A stretch of DNA of 64,000 nt from Paracentrotus lividus (Eukaryota; Echinodermata; Echinoidea; Camarodonta; Echinidae): positions 24,784,711-24,848,710 of the forward strand of contig CALNVZ010003433.1 in assembly GCA_940671915.1 (NCBI GenBank). Direction: 5' to 3'. The notes under the pieces were generated by a model. It saw only the letters and a program-made list of their open reading frames with translations, was not told the DNA's origin and did no database searches. A program made the translations under genes and the position numbers. Positions 34,175 through 44,960 of this stretch are shown here, piece after piece (positions within the stretch are counted from its first letter, which is position 1; each line of letters begins with the position of its first letter).

Positions 34175-35125
34175 GTGGATCAAACGATTGAACAACACAA
34201 AGGGAGCCATACCTCAATCCGGAACAAAATGGACATGAACCACCTTACCTTCGATTAACACAGTGTTTAGTATAGAGAACGGAACTTTATATCATGATAT
34301 AACTTTTTGTCGAATTTAATCTTTGCTTTCTTTGGCACAAGTGTCTCATAATTTATTGCTTTAACTCTTTACACGTGCCATATTAATTTACAGCCAAAAA
34401 AGTAGACTTTCTTTTTAAAATCTTTTAAAATGGTATGAAATTTCATGCTTGGTGTAAATGACTGGATATCGATTCACGACACAATACAATGAACTGTGCG
34501 ATTTGCAAAGCCTATACTGCAATCAATCAGAAGAAAATGAATTATTACGTTGTATAGATAATAAGTACAATTGCACGAAAACGTGGTCCGTGCCACGCTA
34601 AGGGTTAAGACAAATTCGAAAAACGGGACAAGAAACAGAATAAGAATATCGAATTACATAATTAAATTCAATAAACAGAAGTTACAAAGTTGTCTGAAAA
34701 TCAGAAGTTATCAGAAGATGATATTGTTTTCTTTTTCAAGTTTTATTTCTGCATTTTGTTTTACACCGTGAAATAACATTAACTTAATTTTATATCAGAT
34801 CTATTGAATATATATTTTATCATCTCTTAAATTCGAAACAAAACTGTATTAATGGATATTGATGATTTTTTTTTTGTAATTGCTTGCCTTAATAATGCCG
34901 CTTTATCTTTATGTCTTTAGTAAGCAATTTTGACATAAGTAAATCCGACACATTACTCTTTATGATTATCTTGCAAATACTCATCATGCTGGTCTGACGG
35001 ATAATATTGACATGCCATTCTCATATAATAATTTTACTATATTTTCTTTGACATCTTTGTAAATATAACGTCTTTAGTCTCAAACTGAAGAGTTATCCCT
35101 GTCGGAAAGTACACAGCGTTCATAT
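34175..35125. other. RFX6 3' flank, probable 3' UTR and beyond
   Basis: AT-rich. AATAAA-type words occur (for example near 34671), but I cannot choose a polyadenylation site. No gene seen. Confidence 0.5.
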
Positions 35126-35264
35126 CAGGGGCCGCAGAGCGTTTTTAAGTGGAGGGGCTGAACAGGCTGAAATTCACAAAGATATGGTCATTTATCGTTG
35201 TTTGAACACGTTTGCCGAATAAAGTGGAGGGGCTGCAGCCCCCCCCCTAGCCGCGCGGCCCCTG
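35126..35264. mobile_element. Short MITE with CAGGGGCCGC ends and CATAT direct repeats
   Basis: CAGGGGCCGC at the left and its inverse at the right (after a C-run) bracket 139 bp. CATAT flanks both ends (35121-35125 and 35265-35269). The ends look hAT-like, but only 5 bp of direct repeat is visible. A related truncated end opens the window at 1-40. Confidence 0.7.
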
Positions 35265-35269
35265 CATAT

Positions 35270-37371
35270 TGTGTAAAAATTGCGTTCACAATGAGTTCAC
35301 TATGTACTCAGAATGTGTTCAAGTGTTCCAGCAGTAAGCTTAACTTCGATTCTACGTAGACACATTCTTTTAGATGCTAGATATGTAATGTATATCTGTG
35401 CAGTGTGTGTCTGGTATAGTTAGTCTTTTTCAAGTTTATATATGTATAATATTTTTTTTTTTGTAATAGAATTTAACGTTGTTATGCCATATCATGTTGG
35501 CAAACGTTTGTTTTTTGCTCTGGTACTAGTATAGGGCTATTTGAATTTTAATTTCTCTACCTATTTCTTGTGCACATGAAGCTAGAACTAAGTAAGAAAA
35601 TCTTCACGGAAATAAATATTCTAAATCTAAATATTATTCCGTGAGTCCCCCGAGAAACTATACTGTTTTTAAATTGCTGCTAAATAGTATATTGACTCTG
35701 ATGGGAAACTATGCGTATGGAAAATAAATGTAGACGAAAAATGCAATTTTGTAAGGGCATGGAATTAAATTGCCGAGGATTCACTTATTACAGCCACAAG
35801 CATGTATGTATAGTTCGGATTATCCTACAAGGACATACAATTTGAAGGTAAAATCATACTTAATCTTTTCCCCCAATATAATAATTTCGAGAAGTTTAAA
35901 GCCCAAAATACAACCTGAATTTGAGATAAAGCAAAAAAAAAAGCAACAAATGTCCTCCCGACCATTAAAAAAAAAAAAAAAAAAAAAAAATGGTGAATAC
36001 ATTATGTGCACTGTAATTGTCCATAATTACTCTTACAAAGTTAGCCGTGTTTTATCCAAGACGAGTATTTTCAGATTTCCTAAGGTATGAAACTAATCTC
36101 TAAGCCTCCCGGAATATATCACATTAATGATATACTACACTACAACTTGTTCTACTACATAATATATGTAATAATAATATCGTTTTATTTACCCAGGTGC
36201 ACTTCAGTTTCCTTAACTGATCATGTATATGATTTTTTTTGCGGGGGGGGGGTGCAGGGGCAAGGTCAGTAGCGAAAGCAGACCGACTTCATACAATGAA
36301 AGTACGGGCCCATGCGTAAACATATAGAGCGGCTTTGTCCAGACAATTGGGCCGAGAAATGCATTCAATTCGATTTTCTTGGATCCGCGCCTGAAGGTAC
36401 TGGTCATCCTCGGGCATTGAAAGGCGCTGGCTTCTCTTCATTGTTCTTCTTTTAATGTGATTCCCTTTGCCTAGAAATAAACACAACGGTACGTGATGTG
36501 TTACGAGTCCAAGTATTACTTTCTTCGATCTAATGGATACATGTGGTTGGGGTCTAGAGAGGACTGAAAGCTGAAATTCGGATATTGTGAAAAGTAGAGT
36601 AAATCTTGTAAGCACGACATTGAACATTCATCAAATCGGATGAAAAAAAAATTTAACATAAGATTTTCTTAGTTTTGATTATTCGATTAAACAGTTGTCA
36701 GATCTTAAGCATATTAAATGAACAAGCTTATGATGTCACTGCTCCACTTCTTCTTTTGTATACCATTTTATGAAATCCTACTTATTTCATTTTTTCATAC
36801 TGTGAGTATGAAAAGACTATTCCTTATGAGTCGCAGCCGGTTTTTATGATTTTGGAGCAGAAAATTGAATAATTGTTATTTCATAGTGGAGCGGGACATG
36901 ATCATCTTGCTCATTGAATAGCATGAGACTATGCAAGAACAGTTTTATTGAAAAATTGAAAACGAAAAGCTTTTTTTTCATCTATTTTCATGACTAGATA
37001 TTACTTATCTTTAATAAATTCAAATTTCAGCCTGGAGTCTCTCTTAAATGACACACTTTAAAATTGAATCAGATACAGTCTATTCATTGCAGTCACAGTG
37101 ACTACGTGTTTCAAACTTTAAAGAAATTATTCTTTTATTCATGGCTAAAATCATCAATGGGTCAAAGGGTTAGGCCCTAACGTTTTTGTTTCTTTGAATA
37201 ACAAGATATAGTATCGCAATTTATTTGATCAGAGAGGAGAGCGCCCACGGTGATTATTCGAATTAGCCAACAACATATTTATTTATATGTAAATGTATGT
37301 ATATTTACCACGTTCACGAAGAAAAATATAGGTTTATATACAATGTTCAGGACAAGATGAACATTGTTTAT
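35270..37371. other. Intergenic, no gene recognised
   Basis: AT-rich with an A-run near 35968-35990 and a T-run followed by a G-run near 36232-36252. A reverse-strand frame at 36289-36627 (112 codons) has no recognisable motif. Confidence 0.6.
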
Positions 37372-38807
37372 ACAGTTGTCTCATAAAGGTGGAATATTCT
37401 TCTTTCAATGTTTGGTTCGGAGTGTGGCATTGTATAGGCTCTGAGACCTGGACCATCAGGAAGCAGGAAGGAGAAGAAAGGATGCTTGAAAGTCTAGAAA
37501 TGTGGGTATGGAGGCGAATGGAGACAATCAGCTGGAAAGATAAAGTAAAATGATGAGGTATTAAAGAGAGTGAAGGAGGAAAGGAATCTGCTGAAATCAT
37601 CAGAAGACGCAAGAAGAACTGGTTAGGACACATTCTGAGAGGAAGAAATATTCTACGAGACGTACTTGAAGGGAAAATGAATGGAAAAAGGGGAGAGGAC
37701 GACCAAGAACCGGGATGGTATCTGACCTGACAGGCAACTTAACTTTGGAATGATGAAGAGGAAAGCGGAAGATCGAGAGGATGGAGAGAAAGGACTGACT
37801 ATTGACTATATGGTGTGTGGACCTGCCCCATTGGCAGAACACCCAAGAAGAAGAATTCTTTCTGGCTCCAGCAATATTATGTTGCTCTGGCTTTATTTCT
37901 TGAATGTGTTCGTCACCGCTTTCAATCTTGGGGATCCTGCTATATCCTGGACGTTCCTCAACCGTCCCGGGATTTTCCTTCAAAAAATTATCACCCTCAA
38001 AGATGGCAATTTTTGTCATTTTTCTTATTTTGGGGGCCCCTTTTTGTTTACGACGACCCACCAATGCCCCCATCATACCCCAAGGAAACACGTCTGAGGT
38101 GTAGAGTTGTTGTTCTTTAAAGTTTTATGGTTACAGCTAGACTTGATCTAGGGGAGGGGCAATCTATTTTGATTAGGGTTCAACATTTGTATTTATTCAT
38201 TTTTACAACCATTGAAAATCTTATCAAATGAATTGGTTGTAAAGGCTCAGCTTAACATAATCAATATAAATATATATCTATATTCACAATTTACAACTTT
38301 GTAATAAAGGTTAAAAAGAATTAGGTGGAAATGATAAACAATTAAGGGTTAAAAGTTTTTTTTTTTTTTTTATTTATTTTTTTTTAACATAAGTGAAATA
38401 AAATATTCCCATTTTAACCATTCACACTTTTACTTCAACCCCTTCTCTGAGACAAGAGACCTAAGCTCTGTTCCCCATAAATCTAGAATTGAACTTAAAG
38501 AAATTATAACAATACATTTAGACGCGTTTCCTGGGGGTAAGACTGAGGGGGCTTGATGGTCGCCGGGTAAACAAAAAGGGCCCCCAAAATGAGAAAACTT
38601 ACAAAAAGAGGCATCGTGCGGTTGACAAATTTTTTGAAAAAAAAAAAAAAAAAAAAAATCCCCGTGAAGGGTTGGAAGAATGTTCAAGATATAGCAAGGG
38701 GTCCCGAAATCAGAAACAGGGACAAACATATTCAAGAAAATTAAGCCAAGCAAAATCATGTTGCTAGAGCGGACAAAAAAAATATTCCACCTTTATGACG
38801 ACAGTGT
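37372..38807. mobile_element. Long-TIR element interrupted by a LINE fragment
   Basis: Ends ACAGTTGTCTCATAAAGGTG and inverse ACACTGTCGTCATAAAGGTG are followed by arms that pair again at 37862-38110 versus 38505-38765 (shared TTTTGGGGGCCC and GGAAACACGTCT-like text). The LINE fragment at 37400-37860 occupies the left arm only. A second copy lies inverted at 59504-60281. No transposase is present. Confidence 0.78.
37400..37860 (+). pseudogene. RTE-like non-LTR retrotransposon, 3' fragment of reverse transcriptase ORF
   Basis: The + strand encodes GSETWTIRKQEGEERMLESL, then EMWVWRRMETISWKDKV, and in other frames NDEVLKRVKEERNLLK and KNWLGHILRGRNILRDVLEG. These are the typical C-terminal motifs of RTE-type endonuclease/reverse transcriptase proteins (GSETWTL, MWVWRRM.ISW.DKV, NW.GH.LR, EG...G.RGRGR). 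At least two stops or frame changes break it; it is 5' truncated and inactive. It lies within the left arm of the long-TIR element. Confidence 0.75.
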
Positions 38808-39650
38808 ACAAAAATCTGTTTATGTACAATGTTCACGGATGGGAATTAGAATAAACTTGAATTGAATTAATACAATGTTATAAGGGAATAACAACCAGGA
38901 TATCTTCTTGGAGAGAGTCCGGTGACCCGGTTCCCCCTTTTAACGGGCCTCTTTGATGGGCCTCCGTTGAATTTATTTTAGATTTGATATATATTGTGGA
39001 CAAACTGCTTCAAACAAGTACTTGTTGTAAATAATGCTATGATCTGGAATACCCCAGTGACAATAAAGTTGAGAAAACGGCAATAACAAGTTGGAACTGT
39101 ATTTCTTCTCGCAATAATGACAATAGCTTACTCCAATTTTTCATTATACATGTACATAAGGTTGGGAATAATAAGACCCAATCACATCGAGAACTTAAGA
39201 TTTGGTCTAATATTATTTCCCAAAGCTGTAGTTCCTGTTGCCCGTGGATCGGGGAGGGGTGTTATGTTGTATACAAAAACTAAAGTTGACTGCTTCTGGG
39301 TCAGGTTTTTAACTATGATAAACCGTATTTTATCGTCAGATATTAATCTTTTATATTCCCTAAAAAATTCTGCTGAAATTCATTTCAAACAGTATAATAT
39401 AGCACCAGATCCCGTTAACGTTGAATAAGCAATGATTGTTAATGCTTGATTAATATTTCTTCACTGTTAATACGCCGGTATAGAAACTCACACGAGTATG
39501 CTGCTGTGTGTGTTGTGTGTGTGTGGTGAGTTATGGTGTTTTGTGTGTGTTGTGTGTGTTGTGTGTGTGTGAGTGTGTGTGTGTGTGTGTTGTAATCTTT
39601 TCATTGAATATAAATGAGCGGGGCGAATTATTTAAAAAAGAATTATTATC
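38808..39650. other. Intergenic, no gene recognised; TG-rich tract
   Basis: An interrupted (TG)n tract occupies about 39506-39592. A 103-codon frame at 39117-39428 could be a LINE scrap but shows no motif I can name. Confidence 0.55.
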
Positions 39651-40790
39651 CATAATCGAATTCTAACGTAATGTGAAACTTAAGACAGATAGAGGGCGGC
39701 TAACCATTCATACTCAAAAGCGAAAGGTGCCCAATCTGACTTTATTTTTTTGTTTCATTGGACAGTTTATCAATTATAATTATTTCTTATAACTTGTGAA
39801 AAAGCGAAAACGCAAAACTACCTTTTCAAAAGAACAAATAGATCAACTTGAATAAATACGAGCATAAGAGTCTTGAAGGTTTATATCAAAGAAAATAACT
39901 AAAATAACTATTGCAAAAGGAAAGAAAAAAAATGATACATAGTACCAAACTATAAAAAAAAAGCATATAAAAAGATCAATTCGAAAGACAACTAGATCAG
40001 AATCAAGAATTCAACTGAAGCAAATTGGTATATTTTTGCATCACTCACAAATTAAGCTCAAAAAAAAAAAAGCTCAATAGTTTGATCCCGATGGCTATAG
40101 ACATAAAGTTATATTAAGTTACAAAAAGGGCACACATTAAAGAAGCTGAATCAAACATCAAAACACAAGAGATAAAGGAATTCAAATATACATTAAATTT
40201 CACGACGTGCTATGTTCTTTTTACAGTTAGTAATTTTAATTAAAAAAAAGTCTAGTACTTAATTAAGAATACTCATAAGAGGGTCTTTCCTCGACTAGTC
40301 AATATTCACGCTTGTCACTGCATATGCAGACAAAAAACGTAAAAGATATAAGTTGGCGTCTTCACAGAGACTTGTGACAATGGTTCCCATTATGTATCAT
40401 ATGTTTTAAGTTCACAATCATGTTCATTGTTTTGAGCTATCAATTTATAATGAATTGCCTTTTCTGATTCAACTCAGAAGCATAATGTATGAAGCTTGCC
40501 CAAATGTGTATTTCCTCACATGATCTAAGTCTGGAGGAAATCATATTAACTAACCAACATGAAATAAAAGTTCAATCATTAATATCTTTCATCTCCACTG
40601 AGTAAAGAATTGCTCCACACGGACAATATTCCACTGGGAGGGAGTCTTACTTCACGAGAGTTTTTGCGGAGCTAATTTATTATTGCAGCCAGCTGTTTTA
40701 TAGACTTTCTGCGGCTTCTACAGCCGTATTCCACGACGTCACTATTGTTGCGTCTAGGCTCTCTTGATGAATAATGGACGGCAGCCCTTG
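39651..40790 (+). repeat. Dispersed 1.1-kb repeat, copy C
   Basis: Collinear with copy A: AACTTAAG plus AGAGGGCG near the left border, TCGACTAGTCAATATT in the middle, GGACAATATTCCAC, CGAGAGTTTTTG and TATTGCAGCCAGCTGT, ending AATGGACG. Same orientation as copy A. No coding capacity. Confidence 0.75.
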
Positions 40791-41734
40791 TTCGCCATTA
40801 CCCGCCGTATGCAACTGGCCCTTAATTAACATGGTTACAAGAGTAGTGCTGATGCCATGGTAGACTTAGATTGTCGAATCCCGCGGACCAAGGAGGAACT
40901 CACGGACTTGACCGGGAAGTCACGCGCTCGATAACGCGGGAGTATATATCGCGGCGGACCAGAGCTCGTAGATATACGTATCAAGATAGGCACGAACTAC
41001 GCCAACGAATGCAATGGTGGGAGCTGGCCATAAGAGGTCAGTGTCTGGAGGCTCCAAACAGTTTGGATAAACAAAAGGGCTATTGAATTGTAACATGAGA
41101 TTAGATGATAATCAACGAATCAGGAAGGGGCTCAGGAGAATAAGTGTAATGCGCGATTATGGTTAGACATCTGTAAGATTACTACCGATTCTGTAACTGA
41201 CGCGAAGAGATGCAATTATTTTGAGTGCATTCCGCCAGTGAGGCAATAGTTTCACAAACTCTGAAGGGCTTGATAACGTTTATAATATCCGTCATCGGAA
41301 ATAAAAGATTCTGATCTCTAGAAATCTAAGTTAGAGGCCGATTCTACTCCGAGGGGTTAGATCTAACCTAGGCCTGCAATGGCATATATGAATTATCTAA
41401 TCTAGGTCTAAGTTTAGGCCTACATCTAGATTCTACCTAACGTTAGACCTAGATCTAGATCTACTTTTGAAGACAATAATAAATGGGCGTTTACTCCCTA
41501 ACCATTGGGGTCTTTCGTTCAGAATCTCAGAATGGTATCCAGACATCGCTTTTCAGCACCTGCGTCTAGAGGTAGTGTTCGCTTCCGTTTTTTTTCTTTT
41601 TTTTTCCCCCCTGAGATTCTGAGAACTAAGCGTGCTGTCGCCAATAACATGAACTCCCTGATGAAATCATCGTAGAAGAAGGACGAAAACCTCGGCTTGC
41701 TATCATCATCAGCTCCTCCCAACTACATTATTTG

Positions 41735-42800
41735 CCATCTTGTTCTCACTACTTTACATTACTTGTAAAATTATCCGTAATCCAGGTCACTGCACGGCCT
41801 AGGCTAATAAGCACCGCACTTCCGGCAAACAGACAGAATCCCGTCTAGTTTAGGCATATATCGCGAGAATCAAATATGAACAAATTTGTATGGCGTCACG
41901 CGCGTCACGTACGTACGTACGCGCACCACCGGTCAAACAAACCTTACGTCACGCATTGAAGATGGATACCTTTATGGTCACGGCATGCGAGCACACGATA
42001 CATGTTCGGGGCTACGGAGCACTCGAGGGCTGTGGGGGGGGGGGGAGTACAGCAACGTAAATGTGTACGAAAATGGGGTCTTTGCTCTCAGCTAGCTTCG
42101 ATCACTCGATAGGCCACTATTCGGTTGATCGAGCCGTGGCTATTCGAGGTACTATTCACGTCTCAAGGGAATATTCCCGGCTTTGTGACGTCAGATGTCA
42201 GGATTAGGTGGCATTTTTGCACAATTCTTGACGTTGGTAGGAACTACCCTCTTGGTCACATGACGGGGGTTTAGACCCAATCACCTATTAAGATTCTTAG
42301 CATGACGGTTATAGCGGCCTATGGAGTAATCGAAGCTAGCTGAGAGCAAAGACCCTATATATTGGGGATTGAACCGAAGCTCGGCGCCACCCCCCCCCCT
42401 CCCGCTCTCGGCGGCTCCGGAGCCACGCTAAGAACATGCATCATGTGCGCGTGCGTGGCTTGCTGTGACGTCATAAAGGTATCCACCTCTATGCGTGACG
42501 TAGACTTTGTTTTGACGACGGTGCGCGTACATACGTACGTACGTACGTACGTACGTGCGTACGCGAGTAGACTCAGATTTAATTTTATTTAGAGATCAAG
42601 GTCTACATTATATTATGTTGATCTCGCGCGCGCGTGTATTAAAGTAGACGGGATTTCTATCTGTTTATGTTACGTTTGCCTGATTGGAACATTGTATTTT
42701 TGGAGTATTTGGGATTATGACGGTAGTGCAGTGACATAGATAATTGGATTAGCGTTCATTCTTTACAATTTGTAACGAGATGGCAAATATTAATGCAGAT
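41735..42800. repeat. Imperfect palindrome with GTAC-rich and CpG-rich arms
   Basis: The left arm (41735-42046) and right arm (42362-42800) pair along their length, sharing inverse copies of TTTGCCATCT, GTCACTGCAC, AATCCCGTCTA, CGTACGTACGTACG, TACGTCACGC and GGATACCTTTAT. The centre is occupied by the 280-bp MITE at 42076-42355. Local GC and CpG content is well above the surrounding sequence. Confidence 0.75.
42076..42355. mobile_element. 280-bp MITE with perfect 27-bp TIRs
   Basis: GGGTCTTTGCTCTCAGCTAG... at the left and its exact inverse at the right (27 of 27), with further pairing beyond (ATAGGCC/GGCCTAT). It sits at the centre of a larger palindrome. No clear target duplication and no coding capacity. 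Confidence 0.82.
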
Positions 42801-43610
42801 CTAGACTCGAGTTTTTATTTTATTAAAGAATTCATTGACAATAGTGATAGCAAACACACACACACACAAAAAAACCAAATTAATTTGTCAGTTTTTTAAC
42901 AATTTTGGTTCGGAAACAACTGTGCCGATGACATGAATGAGGAAAATGCTAGTCTTGACAAACTTCTTAGCAAATTCTACATCTCTGCACGTAACCGTGA
43001 TGGGAAATTTTATTCGAAGAAGACAATGCAAGCCATCCGTTTTGGACAAGCCCGACATTTCCAAGTCAATCGTGACATTGATATCATCAAGAACAGTGAC
43101 TTTGCAACATCAAACAAGGCTTTCAAAGCACTCATCGTCAAACTGAAGGCCGAGGGAAAGGCAAGCGTAAACCATCACCCCCCAATCAGCGAGAACGACA
43201 TGGCTGCTATCCAAAATTTCCTAAACGATCAGAAAAACACATCGAAAGCCAAAAGATTGCAGCGACAAGTATTCATTGATGTCATGATTCACTTCGCGAA
43301 TCGAGGAATGGAGAACCTTCGAGAGATGAAAAGAGATGACCATGCAGCATCTTAAGTGAACGGGAGTATTTCACAATCAGAGACATGCAAACTAAAAACC
43401 ATCCTGATGATGAGAGAGAGTCAAGGCGGTCGAATGTATGGAATCAGTAATCATCCTTCTTGTCCTGCTGCGATCGCCCTTAAAAAGTGTTTGTCAAAAC
43501 TGAATCAGAAATGTCAATGGATGTGGCAAAGGCCAAAGCAAATAGTTGAGGAATCTCTGGATATGTAGCATGACAATGTACCTCTTGGTAGAGACACGCT
43601 GTCGGAAATG

Positions 43611-43662
43611 ACAAAAAAAAAAAAATAAAATAAAATTAAAAATAAAAATAAAAATAAAAAAT
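43611..43662. repeat. A-rich tract within the Crypton pseudogene
   Basis: AAAAT/AAAATAA simple sequence separates the TLSEMTKK and YTNHSLRAT segments; it replaces or expands a Lys-rich linker. Confidence 0.7.
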
Positions 43663-43767
43663 AGCGAGGAAGCTAATTATTCCAGGAGGTATACCAATCA
43701 TAGCCTGAGGGCCACAGCCATCACAATCCTGGACCATGCTGGTGTCGCTTCTAGAGACATCATGACC

Positions 43768-44077
43768 CCCTGCTGGAAAGAACACACTCATTCACAATGT
43801 GAAACACAGTGTGATCACACTGTTTCACATTGTGAAGTCTGCTCCACAATGTTAAATTGGGGCGTTTTCACATTGTGAAATCAATTTCACACTGTGAGCT
43901 GGTATATTCACACTGTGAAATCAATTTTCACATTGTGAACAATGTGTAGTTTTCCACATTGTGGTGCTCCACAATGTTAAATTGGGGCATTTTCACATTG
44001 TGAAATCAATTTCACAGTGTGAACTATGTTTTCACACTGTGTTCACAATGTGAATGAGTGTGTTCTTTCCAGCAGGG
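43768..44077. mobile_element. 310-bp MITE inserted in the Crypton catalytic domain
   Basis: Perfect 29-bp TIRs begin CCCTGCTGGAAAGAACACAC. The interior is an array of TCACANTGTGA-type palindromes plus two copies of CTCCACAATGTTAAATTGGG. The recombinase frame reads RDIM-T immediately before it and VSGH immediately after, with only CC doubled at the junction. Confidence 0.88.
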
Positions 44078-44844
44078 CCGTTTCAGGACATACGTCTGAA
44101 TCATCTATCCGCCATTATGTGCGTACGAATGATCATCAAAAAGAAAAAAAAAAGTCTGACATCATTGTCCAGCTAATGAAGTCTTGACGCGACAAAGGCT
44201 GACGTCGATGATCATTCTAATCAGAATCTCGATTTTGAAGTAGAGCCCATGACAAACAGCCAATGTGAACGCCTACTTGGAGAGATCCCTGACGCTGGGC
44301 TGCCATCAGTCCTGCAAGGCAACAGTAGATCTAGATCTAGGCCTAGATCTAGTAACAACACCGACATCATACTATCACAGGCTCCACCTCGCTCCTCCAT
44401 CTCTAGAGAAAATGGAAGTAACAACACATTCCATTTCCAAGGGTGTGTAGTCAAGATGTATAACTACAACAAATAAATAGTACAAGATGTACTAAGAACT
44501 TGTAAATACGTTTGGAGTTTGATTGACTTTTCGAGTTGTCTTTTTATTGAAATGTTCTTTTGAGACTTGAGTTCGCGAACTATTTACTTTACATCAAGAT
44601 CTAGATGTAGATCTAGAGTCTACATACTGAGACAGAGCAGAGACCCCCAATTTTCAAGGAATCCAGAGACCGAAAGAGTAGAGTGAGTAAACGCCCGTTA
44701 TTTTCTTTAAAATCTAGGGCCTAGGCCTACATTTGTAGATCTAATATCTAATTTCCAACACTACAGATGACGGATATAAACCAGTTATATACAACCATCA
44801 GAGGTTTTGGTGAAACTATATAGTCCCCTCACTGACGCGAATGC

Positions 44845-44889
44845 GACTATTTTCCTTCGGGGCTGCGCCCCTCAGGAAAATAGTCGCAT
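44845..44889. repeat. Perfect hairpin in the right outer arm
   Basis: AATGCGACTATTTTCC is followed after a GC-rich loop by its exact inverse GGAAAATAGTCGCATT; the loop itself contains GGGGCTGCGCCCC. The left outer arm lacks this hairpin, so it arose after the arms diverged or was lost on the left. Confidence 0.75.
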
Positions 44890-44960
44890 TCTTCGCGTTA
44901 GTTCTTGTACTATAGTTCCAACCACCCCCTCTGGTGGCCGTATATAACTGTTCACTGTAA

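Larger units (their letters stand above)
42933..44476 (+). pseudogene. Crypton-type tyrosine recombinase (DUF3504-like), broken
   Basis: Cryptons move by tyrosine-recombinase strand exchange. The N-terminal part (42933-43352) opens MNEENASLDKLLSKFYISAR, continues with RDGKFYSKKTMQAIRFG and reaches the RGMENLREMKRD region. Then follow REYFTIRDMQTKNHPDDE (shifted frame), GGRMYGISNHPSCP, LSKLNQKCQWMWQRPK, DNVPLGRDTLSEM, YTNHSLRATAITILDHAGVA (HxxR box), SRDIM, VSGHTSESSIRHYVRTND (conserved His and probable Tyr nucleophile) and a C-terminal FHFQGCVVKMYNYNK. Damage: a frame change with stop at 43353, a stop near 43566, an A-rich tract at 43611-43662, and a MITE at 43768-44077. Inactive; family call firm, lineage within Cryptons unsure. 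Confidence 0.85.
41170..44960. mobile_element. Composite element: outer inverted repeats around a Crypton-type recombinase pseudogene
   Basis: Outer arms 41190-41520 and 44640-44925 are inverted copies: AACTGACGCGAAGA versus the inverse of TTCGCGTTAGTT, ATATCCGTCAT in both, TAGGCCTAC plus AGATCTAGAT-type words, and GGGCGTTTACTC in both. Inside lie a second inverted repeat (41735-42800, with its own central MITE) and the Crypton frame. Known Cryptons generally lack terminal inverted repeats, so the arms may belong to an unrelated element that captured or was invaded by the Crypton. Confidence 0.65.

Noticed and set aside
36289..36627. 112-codon reverse-strand frame
   Set aside because: No recognisable domain, no splice context and no similarity to repeats in the window.
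37600..38091. 163-codon reverse-strand frame and overlapping forward frames
   Set aside because: It is antisense to the RTE-like fragment and runs on into the long-TIR element arm; the sense strand has recognisable LINE motifs.
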